64,000 bases of DNA from Adiantum capillus-veneris (Eukaryota > Streptophyta > Polypodiopsida > Polypodiales > Pteridaceae). Below, in pieces: positions 19,401 to 31,408 of the stretch (within the stretch, counting starts at the first letter, position 1; the number at the start of each line of letters is the position of its first letter). The DNA is taken from assembly GCA_014529385.2 (NCBI GenBank), contig CM043968.1, positions 7,725,648-7,789,647 on the forward strand. Direction: 5' to 3'. A model generated the notes under the pieces. The model was not told where the DNA came from, searched no databases, and saw only the letters and a list, made by a program, of their open reading frames with translations. The position numbers and the translations under genes are program-made.

Positions 19401-20440
19401 ATCTGTGTAACCCATTACACATGCTTCCTTTCTTCCAAAGCAAATGCACATGTCTTTTGTACCATTCAAATATTGCATAACCCCTTTCACTGCCTCCCAA
19501 TGTTTCTTGCCTGGATTTGACATATATATGCTAGCAACTCCCACTACAAAAGGGATATCTGGATGTGTAGCAATCATAGCATACGTCAAACTCCCAACTG
19601 CAGATGAATAAGACACTTGTGTCATTTCAACATCTTCCTCTTCAGACTTAGGGTAATCATTTTTAGAGAGTTTCACATATGGAGGCAATGGAGTAATCAA
19701 TGCCTTCCCCTTCTCCATATTGAAACGCTTGAGCACTTTAGCAATGTACTCAGATTGAGACAAATAGACCAATTTCTTGCATCTTTCTCGCTTAATGCGC
19801 ATGCCAAGGATATGGATTGCTTCACCCATGTATTTCATTTCAAATTTTGCATGTAACTTTGACTTCAAGGCTAAAATCTCATTCCTGCATTTTCTGGCAA
19901 TTAACATATCATCCACATAAAGGACCAAAATCAGAAAACTACCATCTTTAGCTCGCTTAGTGTAGAGGCAATGGTCCATATCGCTACGTTTGTAGCCTTG
20001 AGAGATCATGAATGAGTAGAATTTACGATACCACTCCCTTGATGATTGTTTTAGACCATAAAGAGTCTTTTCTAACTGACACACCAAGTCTTGACTGCCC
20101 TTGTCAACAAAACCTTTAGGCTGCTGCATATAAACTTCTTCTTGAAGATCACCATGCAAGAATGCTGTCTTGACATCCATCTGGTCAAGTTCATGTCATC
20201 TTTAGCAACCAATTCAAGTACACACCACAGAGTAGTCATCTTGACAACCGGAGAAAAGATCTCATCAAAGTCAATACCCTGCTGCTGCTTGAATCCTTTG
20301 GCAACAAGTCGTGCCTTGTACTTGGGTTTATTATCATGAGGTGTAATTTTTTGCTTGTACACCCATTTGCATGGTTATTCCTTTTTACCTTTAGGCAACC
20401 GAACCAACTTCCAAGTTTGATTCTTATGCAATGAGTCCAT
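19401..20440 (-). pseudogene. copia reverse transcriptase
   Basis: The minus strand reads KARLVAKGFKQQQGIDFDEI then FSPVVKMTT (20362-20230), MDVKTAFLHGDLQEEVYMQQ (from 20180), TLYGLKQSSREWY, and LVLYVDDMLIA with the YVDD catalytic pair near 19915. These blocks are in normal copia order. Frames change near 20185 (between ELVAKDDMNL and MDVKTAFLHG) and near 20370, so the protein cannot be made in one piece. Between 20440 and 20900 the less conserved linker from integrase to RT is visible (RRSTRVSRPLDRF). Confidence 0.92.
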
Positions 20441-20899
20441 TTTGATTGCATAGCTTTCTCCCACTTTGCCTTCTCATCCATTGACATGGATTCCTTATAG
20501 CAAGAAGGCTCTTTGTAATCTTTCAACATAATGTAGTCTAATGAGGGAGTAAATCTATCAAGAGGCCTTGAAACTCTTGTAGACCTTCTAATAAATGCTT
20601 GAGATGGTTGTCCCTCAACAACACCTTGTACTACAGGAGGATTCTGTCCTTGTTGTCTGGCATTAGGCACTTCAGCCCTATTGTGGACAGTTCCATCTTC
20701 TTGGAAGATAACTCTCCTGACCTTTACTGTATACACAACTTCTTATGCATCTTTTCTTCATTGAAGTATATGTCATTGCTGCGAATTATCTTTTTAGCTT
20801 CAGGATCCCATAACCAAAATCCCATCTTGCCAGGATTGCCATAGCCAAGAAATATGCATTACTTTGACTTAGGAGCCAACTTGCTTCGAAACTCCTTTA

Positions 20900-21500
20900 G
20901 AAGATGGGAATACGCTTCTCAGCCAAAGACTCTAAGATGCTTGTAAGAAGGTGGCTTCCCAGACCAAATCTCTTCAGGTACCTTCTCATCTAAAGCCTTG
21001 TTATGAGATCTATTAATAAGATGGACAACAATTGCTAATGCTTCCACCCAAAATCCATTAGGCAATTCTACATTAGACAACATGCTATGTAACTTCTCTT
21101 GTATGGTACGGTTCATCTTCTCAGCAACACCATTTTGTGGAGGGTTATATGGAGCAGTCAACTCTTTTGATGCCTTTGGAATCACAAAATTTTTGAAAGG
21201 CTTTAGTGACATACACACCACCACTGTCTGACCTTAAGCACTTGACTTTCTTGCCAGATTAATTCTCTTGTAATTCCACAAAATTCTGAAATTTTGAAAG
21301 AACTTCATCCTTCTTCCTTAGAGGATATACCCACACTTTCCTTAAGAAGTCATGAATGAATGTAACAAAGTACAATGAACCTCCCATGGATATGTTAGGC
21401 ATAGGTCCACACATATCACTATGCACTAACTCTAATGGCTCACTTTTGAGTGCTTCCCCTTTTGTGTGGTGACTGTGTTTGTTTACCATAAAGACAATGC
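20900..21500 (-). pseudogene. copia integrase catalytic core
   Basis: Minus-strand blocks include LELVHSDMCGPM (first Asp), CLRSDSGGVYV near 21220 (second Asp) and YNPPQNGVAEKMNRTI (catalytic Glu), followed by LPNGFWVEALAIVVHLINRS. This is the DDE signature of retroviral-type integrases in copia spacing. A stop or frame change near 21225-21260 divides it. The enzyme joins the cDNA ends to chromosomal DNA. Confidence 0.92.
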
Positions 21501-21508
21501 TCACAAAC

Positions 21509-22030
21509 TCAAAAGTCTGAGAAATTGAAGCAAGGAACATAACCAAAACGAGATAAGATTTTCATTCCCTTCTGAGACATATGTCCTAACCAACGATGCC
21601 ACAAAGTTACACTTGGCTGCTCGGTTACACAAATTACATGGTTTTTAACATTGGATACATGTCGTATGTACAAAGTCATAAAATTTGAACCATGTGCTAC
21701 CACTAAAGAAACTTTGGTAATATTCCATGAACTATCACCAAATGTGCAGTAATATCCTGCATCATCCAATTGTCATGTACCAATTAAGCTTTTGGTAAGC
21801 TTCAACACATGTCTCACATTCTTGAGCATGTATGAAGAACCATTTAGAAATTTCAGCTGCACATTGCCGACACCAACTATGTCACAAGCAAAATCATTGC
21901 CAAGACGAACATGACCTTTACGGGCTGCATCATATGTACTAAACCACTCTCTATGAGGAGTCACATGAAATGATGCACCTGAGTCAATAACCCAATCCTG
22001 GCAAGCATAGTCATCAGTGGCAACCTAAAA
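21509..22030 (-). pseudogene. copia aspartic protease and GAG-pre-integrase domains
   Basis: The minus strand has WVIDSGASFHVTPHREWF, with DSGAS at 21985-21971, the copia protease active site that cuts the polyprotein. It continues VRLGNDFACDIVGVGNVQL and LKNVRHVLKL, then LWHRWLGHMSQKGM, the His-containing motif of the GAG-pre-integrase (zinc-binding) region. A frame break near 21770 separates the two. Confidence 0.9.
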
Positions 22031-22174
22031 TGTTGAATCCATGGTAGATGTGAGATAAATTTCTCCATCAAAATCTTAAACAAAAACATTGTTGATCTCT
22101 TCAATATTTATATTGCCTTCCTTAGTCTTGCCTTCTTCCTGCTTCTTGTCTTTACCTTTCTCTTGTTTCCACTT

Positions 22175-22633
22175 TCAAGAGTCTTTCTTCAAATGACCCT
22201 TTTTGTGACAATGATAGCACTCAATGGCTTTTCGACCACGTGATTTGCTTCGAGATTTTCCTCTCTGATTCTGCTTGCCCTTTTCTTGTGACCGACCACG
22301 AACAACAAGAGGATTGCTAGTACCACGAGAAGTATCAAGATTCTTCTTGCTAACCTCTTCAGTAAGCAAACTGACCTCAACATCAACACTTGTTAAACCA
22401 TCAGGAGGTGCTGAGTTACTTATGGCTGTGCAAAAAGTATCCCAACTTTTTGGCAACGTAACTAGCAAGAATATTGCTTTGACCAAATTGTTGAAATTGA
22501 CTCCCTGTGCAGAAAGCTGATTGAAAATTGTGTTGAACTCATTGAGATGGTTGCACATGGGTGTGCCCTCATCCATCTTCAAATCAACTAACTTTTTCAG
22601 CCAATAAACCTGTGATGACGAACGCAAAGCCAA
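22175..22633 (-). pseudogene. copia gag, C-terminal part with zinc knuckle
   Basis: The open frame reads YWLKKLVDLKMDEGTPMCNH, NEFNTIFNQLSAQGV and LLVTLPKSWDTF, typical of the UBN2-type capsid of copia elements. An Arg/Lys-rich stretch and CYHCHKKGHLKKDS follow. The knuckle pattern is C-x2-C-x4-H, but the final Cys is replaced by Ser and the next codon is a stop. The first third of gag is missing at 22633. Confidence 0.88.
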
Positions 22634-22639
22634 TTTTTC

Positions 22640-22700
22640 AGTTTGTGAGGGAACATGGAGTGCACTAACAATTTTTTAGTTTGTGAGGGATCCATGTTCC
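22640..22700. repeat. Short duplication at the truncated 5' end of the copia element
   Basis: TTTTTCAGTTTGTGAGGGA and TTTTTTAGTTTGTGAGGGA, each followed by a CATG-containing stretch, lie about 37 bases apart. They mark the point where gag similarity stops. This suggests a microhomology or template-switch event removed the 5' end of the element. Confidence 0.6.
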
Positions 22701-23744
22701 TCGTCATCAAGACTTAAAACCTGGTTGGCTGCTTACTCCATTGCTTTGTTTTGATTTGGGTTTTTGCTAGTGGATCAAATTGAGTGATCCTAGTCTGCCA
22801 AGCGGCTTTTAGTTGATTTTTTTGTTTTGGAAAAATTCTCTAATTTTTTACCTCACTTTTTTTGTTGAATCTCTTTTGTTGGGCCCTTTATTTCTCTCAA
22901 AGCAAGTGTTAACCTTTAAGGTCAAAATTCACCATAGGGTACATGGATCATGGTTCATGTTCCATAGCATTTAGTCTCCAAATTTTGGTAGGAGCTAGAA
23001 GAGGCTACTTGTAGGATATCCAAAATTTGTGGTTGGTTTGAGTACCAAAACTCTAGATTCCCTTTGTATTTTTCATGGATTCCATAGTTTTGTAACTATC
23101 TTTCCAAATTCCACCATTTGAAGAGGATTTCATGGTCTTTTTGGACTCAAAAGTTTGATACTTGTTTCAATAAGCGCCGATGTTTTAGTGTGCACTCATT
23201 TTTCTAGATTCCTCATCTATACATGCATCACAATCCATATTTCTACCCAATTTGCACTATAATTTTCTAGTTTTGCTTAATAGGGTCTTTGAAAGGTAGT
23301 TTTGTGATAATTTGCAATTTTTTCACTAACACTTTTTTAGATTTCAAAGAATTATGGCTTGTCTATCCAAATATGGTTTTTTTAATAAAAATATTTACTT
23401 GCACTACCCAACGTGATGGTTTTTCAACTATTTATCCTACTCCTATGAATTGAAAATAACAATATACAATAAAATTAACCAATTGTGAAATCATACCTCA
23501 TGGTGGCGGTGTGTACAACACTTTGAAATAAATGAGAAAATTGAAGATTGAAATACTTTAGAATCACACAATCACAAGACTCTTTGCTACTAAATGGTAA
23601 CTCTAGAGAGTCCTTGATCCCTAAACATTACCAACAAGTGACAAAACCTTGTTTTTCCACTATGTTGAATGATGGGATGGTTCTATGGTGGCTTTTGGAC
23701 AAAGAAAATATGGCCACAAAGTCACTCAACTATTGTAGAATTTA
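22701..23744. other. No gene seen; AT-rich spacer
   Basis: About 1 kb between the broken copia gag and the primer-site region at 23746. It has many stops on both strands. It may be untranslated leader of the minus-strand element whose LTR begins at 23765. Confidence 0.4.
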
Positions 23745-23745
23745 A

Positions 23746-23764
23746 TCCTTGAAAACAGTGCCAA
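23746..23764 (-). other. Primer-binding-site-like sequence, Asp-tRNA type (degraded)
   Basis: On the minus strand TTGGCACTGTTTTCAAGGA follows the LTR end GCTAACA. It is a degraded relative of TTGGCACCATTGTCGAGGAC at 51287-51307 and of the TGGCGCCGTTGCCGGGGA site usual for Athila/Tat elements. Confidence 0.5.
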
Positions 23765-25124
23765 TGTTAGCAAACCATTGCGATGGACGTCTATAGCAGA
23801 GCAATTTGGCACCAACATACTCTAATGTCAATACTCAAGAAAGTGATCCGGATGGAACAAGGAGATGCTTGGATTTTCATACTCAATGGAGTTACCTTGA
23901 AAAAAATGCACTACTAAGAAATCATTGAAACATTGCTATAGGTCTACAACTAATGCATGATCAATCCTCACTCCTACTAACTACTTGATGACTCCTTCGC
24001 CAAATAAGCTTAAAATGCCAAGAAAACTTAAGAAACTATAGACAAAGGAATAGAACCTCTATGGACCCTAATATCCCATTTTTGAGAGGTACCTGAATCG
24101 TGATCCATCATTTTCTAGGTCAACAAAACATGAAGAGAAGTGGTGCAACATCATCACCTAAAGGCCAAGACAAATTCCTATACAAAATTAGTGTTAGTAC
24201 TTAAAAATACAGGCAAAACAATGGATTTATGCTCACATAGCATAGTCATGAGCTTTATCTAAACTAACAATGTATACACTCAAATTAAACAAGAGGAGAG
24301 AAACACAACACAAATAGTCAAAACTCAATCTAGATTTAGAAAGGAAGTTATTATGATTACATAAGTTCTTTGGGTGGCATCAGCTCAATTTGTACAATAC
24401 CTATCCCAAAATTTGGGTCTCTCACTTTAATTTGATCTTTCCACCTAGGGCTTCTTAACAATGGCCTCAAGCCCAGTTCCCATGGTTTACACCTTTACAT
24501 TAATGAGAGACAAATTCAAAAGAGATGGGATTATTTAGTTCCATAATACAAATGTGGATTCTACAAGGAGATTTTGACTAGAAGGGGCTTCTTAGCAATG
24601 GCCTTAGGCCCAATTCCCATGGTTTACACCTTTACGTTAATGAGGGAGATATTCAAAAATAAAAATTCTAGAAATGGGATTTTGTAGTTCCATGGATTTT
24701 ACAAGGAAACTTGACTACAAGGGTATCTACATTAGAATTTGTAAACACTTGATATGAGTTCTTTTGCTTCAACCTCCATATCCACTTTGGCTTTTGTTAT
24801 TGAGGAGCCTTTTGTAGATGGTTGATAGGCATCCATTTATAGACATGCATCTTCAACGGTTGGTGATTTGGCTTGAAAAGTGATTCCGTGGTACTAGCTT
24901 TTGCTTTGGTAGGATTTTTGATTCAGTTATGGTTTTTTTTTTTGAAAACCCAAATAGTAGTATATGTACTGTGAAGCAATAATTTTGGAATCCCAATTTG
25001 AATGGTTCTTTGCATTCTTGATGTTCGTGGAGTTAGTATATCTTGGAATCTTGTAGAGTGACTTTGACCTATAGCACTAACCATTCATAATTAGTGTACT
25101 TTGAGTGGTTGGCCATTGCTAACA
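23765..25124 (-). repeat. Probable 5' LTR of a minus-strand gypsy element
   Basis: On the plus strand the segment runs TGTTAGCAAACC...CCATTGCTAACA, about 1360 bp, with perfect 7-bp inverted ends TGTTAGC/GCTAACA. The minus-strand end (GACGTCCATCGCAATGG then TTTGCTAACA) resembles the LTR ends at 8222 and 51308, and a degraded Asp-tRNA primer site follows. It contains a 137-bp imperfect duplication (gggcttctta at 24448 and 24585). No internal coding continues beyond the spacer, so the element is largely lost. Confidence 0.55.
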
Positions 25125-25256
25125 AATTGTAGTGTATCATTAACTAATTTGGTGTATCCTTGGAGGTAGGCATCCATGGTACTCCTAAAGTAATTTGGTG
25201 TATCATTAACTAATTTGGTGTATCCTTGGAGGTAGGCATCCATGGTACTCCTAAAG
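25125..25256 (+). repeat. 66-bp tandem duplication abutting the LTR
   Basis: Two 66-bp units (25125-25190 and 25191-25256) share TGTATCATTAACTAATTTGG and GGTAGGCATCCATGGTACTC. The first starts on the base after the LTR end. Confidence 0.9.
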
Positions 25257-26917
25257 TAATTTTTTTATTGATATTGTGGTCAACCATTATATGAAATTTA
25301 TGCAGAGATTGATGTTGCTCAATAGTGAGGAATTCACACATTTCAAACTTAATGTGATGCCCTTATTGGCACCTTTGAGCTTTAATTGTTGGTAAACAAG
25401 AGATTTTGTGGTCAATTGGAAATAAGTGGAGTAGTTCATGACATTAGCCCTCACTCTTGTATCTACTAATGCCCTTTCTAGAGCTATATCTAGTAGTTGG
25501 ACATAGATTTTGGCATCTACACCTCCTAGCCATTCTTTTGATGTTTGAATTGCATTAATTGGTGCTAGTGGCAACAAGGTTTGCTTTGGTACTCCATCAT
25601 GTGGTTGTAATCAAGCTTTGCACTTGAGAATTTAATTTTTTATCTTCCTCTTGCACTTCTCAAATATTCTGTTGTTTGTTTTTTATTTTTTTGTATTCCC
25701 TCATGAGCTTTCTCAAGCTTTTCCACTGTAAATGGAAGGTGATATTTTTTGAGTCTACCACCACTAATAAAATTAGGCATTTCTTCTCCCTCTAATGTAG
25801 TAAGTTTTATGGAACCACTTGGCAATATGGCTTGAATTCCAAAGGTTCCTTTTCCTCAACTTTTCAATTTCTTAACATGTTGTTTCAAAGTGTATACAGG
25901 ATGTAATCACCTGCCAGAGAACTCCTTGCTGATCATGTGTGTTGGTCATGAAATTCTTTCATGTATCAATTTTATTTTTATATTCTTGCAATTGCTCAAA
26001 GTCTAGTTTCATCAAGCTTTTCAAGCTGAGCTATCATGTCTAATAACTCATGTCCTATCCACTCTAATTCTTTAGCTCCACATAGGGTGGGAGTTAAAAA
26101 CTCTAGATGAAAATTTTTATTAAGTCTAAATACCGTGTTACGTGGTGGTGTACCTATCAATGTTTTTAATGTCACTCTATAAGATCACAAAGTGGAATGT
26201 AGCTTTTGGTTGGAATATGATCTTAATTTGCCTACTATTTTGGTAAGCCTTATTTATGCTTAGAGCATGTCATTGGATTGAGAATGGTAGGGTGTAAATT
26301 TTTGGTGAGCTATTATAAATTCTTTAATTAACTCATTTAGAAAGTTCATTCCTCCATCATTCATTACCTCAATGGTAAGTCCATACAAACATTCTCATAT
26401 AAGAATTGTGTAGTTGTTCTTGCATCATTTTTATGTGTTGTCTTCTCTTCAACCCACTTGGTGAGATAATATGTGGCAACTATAATATACTCTACATGTA
26501 TTCTATAAGCATGTGGATTTATGGAACCTACAAAGTCATTCCCCATTTGGAAAAATCTTTGGCCTCCATCATAGATCTCAAAAGAATCTATCTCTCTTTG
26601 CAGGCACCTTGGTGTGCTAGCACTCATCAAATCATTTGATATATGTTTCAACATCCATAAATAGTGTAGCCCACCAAATTTGACTACTTTGATTGTATTG
26701 TTCTCAAAAAAATGTTTATGAACTTCTTTACTTTGTACATCCTTCCCACTCCTTCTCCTTTTTTGGTGCTAGTTCTTATCAATAGTATTCAACTTTTTTT
26801 AAGGCAAAGTAAATGTAAAGTCCATGTTACCCTTGCTGAGATGAGCAAGTATGCACCCAAAATCATAATTTGATGCATCAATATGGACATGAAAATATTT
26901 GTTTACTCAAGAGTCTC
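25257..26917 (-). pseudogene. Ty3/gypsy fragment: RNase H end, integrase, protease
   Basis: Reading leftward on the minus strand: FHVHIDASNYDFGCILAH (RNase H start, near 26900), integrase core with GNDFVGSINPHA, ATYYLTKWVE and FLYENVCM (26654-26364), and integrase C-terminal tail MPSGSIKLTTLEGEEMPNFI then SGGRLKKYH (25825-25640). Last is a protease-type block, ERALVDTRVRANVMNYSTYF (25577-25287). DTRVRAN stands where an active enzyme has DTGA. Many stops separate the pieces. The order RNase H, integrase, protease matches the copy at 48260-39610. The fragment is cut on the right by LTR-like sequence at about 26918. Confidence 0.75.
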
Positions 26918-27205
26918 CAACAATCAATCAAGAAAGTTTCATTCTACATTTTATTGACCTCTCTCTTCCAATCTACCTAGTTATCTATTGCTATGGTGCA
27001 ACGACAAACATGAGTGCTACGTTGGTTCATCCATCATAGTTCTTACATGTGATATTAGAGCCAACATGTAACTTCTCTCTTCACGTTTATTGACCTCTCT
27101 CTTTTAATCTACCTGATTATCTATTGCTATGGTGCAACCACAAACATGATGAATGCTACGTTGTTTCATCCATCATAGTACTTACATGTGCTATTAGAGC
27201 CAACA
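26918..27205 (+). repeat. Partial copia-like LTR end, duplicated, with primer site
   Basis: A 136-bp unit occurs twice (ttattgacc at 26951 and 27087), each containing TATTGCTATGGTGCAAC and CATCCATCATAG, and each ending CTTACATGTG(A/C)TATTAGAGCC. TATTAGAGCC resembles the initiator-Met primer site TATCAGAGCC. The same LTR sequence appears at 28960-29093. The unit is therefore the 3' end of an LTR plus PBS, tandemly duplicated and 5'-truncated against the gypsy fragment. Confidence 0.6.
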
Positions 27206-28678
27206 TGTAATTAGTACTTCCTAATAACAATGGTTAGATCCCTATGCTAGAGTTAATACTCTCTCTCTCTCTCTCATCACTGAGCTGAATCATAGCTTTT
27301 TAGGCTAATTGCTACTAAATTTCAATCATCTATAGATTTGGTTTTTGGGAACATCTATACAACCATTGTCCTTGGCAATGATTAGCGGTAATTGGATTGA
27401 GCATTAGACTTGATTATGCATGCATTAGTCTTTCCTTTTTTTGATTTTTTTGAGCTAGATTGCTTTGCTTGAGAGAATCAATCAAGAATCAATGTATATT
27501 TGTATGTGTTGATGATTTCACAAGATTTATAATGCCTAACCTATGTTTCGTTTGGCCCAAGAATCAAGCACAACATTTTGATTACATCCTTATGTTTTAT
27601 GCTTGATTTCCATCATTTTTTTTCTCATTAAGTTTTTATCAAGTGTGTGTGTATGTATGTGTCCTCACACTTGATTAAGTGTGTGTTCCCCTTTTGAATG
27701 TGTGAGTGTGTCCTTGAGGACAAATTTCTTTCTTCAATGCAAGTTCTTTTCTTAATAGCTCGTTTCAACTTTTGAAATTAAAAGGTGTTGGCTGGGAAGC
27801 TTCCTTTTGTCTTATTGGCAACTTTTTTTAATATGTGAAGTTTTTTGTAAGGCCTACTTTCCACACTCACTCACTACCTTGATTTTTCTATCTCCCTTAA
27901 GTGAGCAAGCCCTTTTTCCCACACTATTTGCTTCCAGACTATCTCCTTTTGGGTGGCCAAAACCTTTCCCATGGAACTAAGAGCATTGAAGCACTTAGAG
28001 CTTATTGGTCTAGTCACTAAGCCTCGGTCTCCATATCAGAGCAAAAAGAAATTCCAAAGGAATCCAAAGAGATATCGAGCATTAAACCCTAAAGCAACAA
28101 AAGTTTCTTCCTTAAGCATAAGAGTCATTTTTCAAATCCTTCTGACAACTACAAATTAGAGGTTGAAAAAGAAACTTTATAGCTCCAAATGTCATATAAC
28201 TATAATGTATGCTACAATCTAAGCCAACACATCTCTCACATTGCACCTATGAGCACTTGTACACACAAATGTTCACAAAGGAGTTATACATGGCCTATCC
28301 CAAAGACATGGTAAGACCCTCCTATTCTATTTTTTGTGTCCCTACGATGGATATAAACCATACCCGGTACAAAACCACGTGCACCCACATGTGCACCATC
28401 ATCATTATCCTCTAGATTTCATGTTATGTAAGCAAAATTAAAGCATAGAAGATGAGACCACCAGCAAAGTTTCTAATAGAAGTGATGAACCACATTTGTA
28501 AAGTTTTTTAACAATGGCCCAAACCATATAGTTTGGAGGGAATACCTAGAATACCAACTTGCATTAGATTCATCACCAATGTTCACCATGGGCTCTATGC
28601 AGTTACCCAATGTAACCCATATTAGACTACCTAATTAGAATCCATGCTTGTAGTCTAGGTTTAGCTTACAGAACTATT
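27206..28678. other. No recognisable gene; interior between copia-like LTR ends
   Basis: This includes a CT microsatellite at 27258-27276 and AT-rich sequence. A short frame at 27953-28159 is rich in Lys/Arg/Pro without any motif I recognise. It may be the interior of a non-autonomous copia-derived element. Confidence 0.35.
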
Positions 28679-29093
28679 TGTTGGAATAAGACTTTAGGTT
28701 ACACTCACAATGATAACAATCTTCAAAAATATAAGCATGCACCATTATGTGAAAAGTCACACTTTTCCTATGAAACCCTATATCACACATGATACACATT
28801 ATAGCCACATGCTACACATTATAGTCACATGCTGCTTGTTGTATCCCATATGCTATCTGCCCTTTTCCACATGTGGTGCATATCCCTCTCACCTTTATTT
28901 CCACCTTGTTTATTGAGCCTACATAAGGCCTCTATAAAAAAATTGTAATCTCTCTTCTAATTACAACAATCAATCAAGAAAACTTCATTCTACATTGTAT
29001 TGAGCTCTCTCTTCTAATCTATCTGATTATCTATTACTATGGTATGCAACCACAAAAACAAATGCTACATTGGTTCACTCACCATAGCACTTA
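28679..29093 (+). repeat. Copia-like LTR
   Basis: Starts TGTTGGAATAAGACTTTAGG and ends ...TTGGTTCACTCACCATAGCACTTAC, about 415 bp. Its last 130 bases match 26930-27065 and 27080-27190. Repeated CACATTATAG(T/C)CACATGCT motifs lie at 28795-28835. The next base starts gypsy sequence, so the element appears to sit between two gypsy pieces of opposite orientation. Confidence 0.55.
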
Positions 29094-29229
29094 CCTCTTC
29101 CAAGAGAAGAACCAAACACAGCTTACATTGCCATAGACCTAACCAAGAGGAATAGAACATTCTTATCAAAACTCTGATGGAATAAAGGGATGTATTTGCC
29201 TCATCATAGACGGACCTGAAGGAGGTAGA

Positions 29230-29890
29230 TCTTGATATTTGCCAGCACTCTATAACAATGAGAGAGGACACAAAACCCATGAGACGAAGACTATACATGT
29301 ATAATGAACACTTTCTTGTGAAGATTAAGAAGGACATAGATGAACTCAGGGACGTGGAGTCTATATATGAAATCAAACATAGTGGTAGTGCCCGAGAAAA
29401 ATGCTAAGTTGAGAGCATGTGTGATTCTCAAGAAAGTGAATGAAGCCACCATACAAGACAACTATATCTTACCTATATCAAAATATCTGTTGGAGAGAGT
29501 AGCAAGAAAAGAGGCCTATAGTTTTTTGGATTGATTCTCAAGATACAATTAATTGAATATACATCCTCAAGATTAGCATAAAACAGCTTTTTCCATGGAA
29601 TGGAAATTTTTTGCCTATCATGCCATTTGGATTGACCAATGCCCAGTCACTTTTCAAAGATTTATAAGTAAAACCTTTAAAGAATATTTACAAATATTCT
29701 TGAAAGTCTATATGGATGAACTTTGTATTCAATCTTCCTTGTGAGAGGATCATTTTGGTCACCTCAAAAGATTCTTTGAGAAATGCCGCTTGTATAGGAT
29801 TTCTTTAAATCCTTAGAGAAAAAAATACTTGGACATATAGTGTCAAAAAATAGAATATCAATAGACATGAAATAAATCAAGGCCATTAAA
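29230..29890 (+). pseudogene. gypsy reverse transcriptase
   Basis: The translation gives LRACVILKKVNEATIQDNYI, LPISKYLLERVARKEAYSFLD, then in other frames NQCPVTFQRF and VYMDELCI where active enzymes have Y-x-DD. The second catalytic Asp is Glu here. The homologous minus-strand copy reads LRxxINLKKVNAST...YIDD at 48240-47560. At least four stops occur. Confidence 0.8.
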
Positions 29891-30345
29891 AAGTTGGCTC
29901 AACCAATCACAGTAAGACAAAATCAAGCATTCATGGGACATTGCAAATATTATTGTCAATTTACATGTATGTATGCGATTGTTGCTAAACCTCTTCACGG
30001 CCTAATCACCAATTTTTATTGGCCACATGAGTGCATAATATCATTTCAAAAACTAAAGGATTTTTTAATCTTGCACACATTTTGACGACACCAGATTGGA
30101 AAAAAATATTCCATGCTCATGTAGATGCATCAACTTTGTTATTGGATGCATCCTAGCACAATTGGGTGATGAAACCATGGATTTTTCAATTTGTTATGCT
30201 AGTAGACAACTCAATACGGCTAGAAAGAATTACCAAACCACAAAGAGAGAAGGATTAGGCATGATATATGCTATTAGGAAATTTAAGCATATCTTCTAGC
30301 GAACAAACTCACATTTTTTGTGGATCACCAAGCCCTCTTTTATCT
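29891..30345 (+). pseudogene. gypsy RNase H
   Basis: NQAFMGHCKYYCQFTCMYAI and VAKPLHGLI belong to the RT-RNase H connection. The region then reads FHAHVDASTL, ISICYASRQLNTARKNYQTT and KREGLGMIYAIRKFKH, which are hallmark blocks of gypsy RNase H (D at the first strand, E in REGLGMIYA). It is interrupted by frameshifts near 30085 and 30120. Confidence 0.8.
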
Positions 30346-30399
30346 AGTGAATAAGCCTTGTAACGTGGGATGAATTGTTAGATGGTTCATCATTTGCTT

Positions 30400-31160
30400 G
30401 AGTTTGAATTTATGGTTGCTGTAAAGAAAGGAATGATCATGTGAAAGCTGATCATTTATCAAGAGTTATAATGGGGAAAAACCAATAGGGATAGCTAATG
30501 GTTTACTAGATGCTTATCTATCTTTTGTAGAGTGATGGTTGGAACAAATAGTGACCTTATAGACCGACACTCGAGGGAATTCTTCATTTGTGCATACAAC
30601 CCCATGAAAAGATAGATTACATGAAAGAATCTCATAATACTATTATGGGTCTTCATTATACAAGAAATCAAACACTCAAGTGTATGTGAAACAATGCAAT
30701 GCTTTCTATAGATCCATAGTACCTCAAAGAAGAGATTATATGCCACTTTGGCCAATGATGGGTGCTCCAAGTTTGGAAAAATGGGGGATAGATTTTGTAG
30801 GCCCAAGTCACCCACCAAAGTATAGAACTAAAGCCCAATACAACATTGTTGCTATAGACTATTTGGTGACTTGGACAAAATCCAAAGCAATAAGGAAAAA
30901 GATGCACGCAATGTAGTGCAATTCTTGTACCATAATGTGTTTACATGATATGGCTTACCGATTGAGATTGCCGTAGTGGAATATTTTCTTAATGAATACA
31001 TGATGATTCACAAAAAATCCACTCCCAATCAACTCCAAGCTAAGAACAAGCTAAACACATCAACAAAATTTTGAGCTTTGTTCTCACAAAGTTTGTTAGA
31101 ATTGGACGAACTGAATGGGAAATATAACTACGTTTTGCATCATGGAGTTATGATGTTGCT
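30400..31160 (+). pseudogene. gypsy integrase core
   Basis: Near 30745-30900 the frame reads LWPMMGAPSLEKWGIDFVGP and YNIVAIDYLVTWTKSKAIRK, corresponding to the first catalytic Asp (W-G-x-DFVGP) and the following strand. A zinc-finger remnant (VKQCNAF) precedes it. The rest is fragmentary: YGLPIEI near 30955 without the usual second Asp, and traces of the tail to 31160. Confidence 0.75.
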
Positions 31161-31308
31161 TACAAAATTGTGTTTCAAGTTAGTTTCTTGACTAGACGTA
31201 ATACTTCATATGGGACTTCTAATTCCAACACTTCAAGTAGCAAAACCACTTGAATAAGATGACCATGAACTCTCAAGTAGATTAGAGGACCTTGAACATA
31301 TTGATAAA

Positions 31309-31392
31309 TAGAGATTACTAGCCAACACTCATATTTGCATTCAAAACTCATAGAGATTACTAGCCAACACTCATATTTGCATTCAAAAAAGG
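31309..31392 (+). repeat. 42-bp tandem duplication in integrase
   Basis: TAGAGATTACTAGCCAACAC and the following CATATTTGCATTCAAAA are repeated with a 42-base period (31309 and 31351). The period is a multiple of three but the region is already frame-broken. Confidence 0.9.
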
Positions 31393-31408
31393 AAATAGAA
31401 ACAATTAT

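Larger units (their letters stand above)
18627..22690 (-). mobile_element. Ty1/copia retrotransposon, nearly complete, 5' end missing
   Basis: Minus-strand order is gag with zinc knuckle, protease (DSGAS), GAG-pre-integrase, integrase, reverse transcriptase (YVDD), RNase H, polypurine tract and a 247-bp 3' LTR. Integrase before RT defines copia. The gag N-terminus, primer site and 5' LTR are missing, replaced at about 22630-22690 by a short duplicated sequence. Frameshifts or stops break nearly every domain, so the element is inactive. Confidence 0.92.

Noticed and set aside
15964-25124. LTR 15964-17120 and LTR 23765-25124 as the two ends of one element into which copia inserted
   Set aside because: Orientation and order fit, but lengths differ by 200 bp and neither the starts nor the ends align beyond the terminal TGTTA/AACA and a short GCCAACC.
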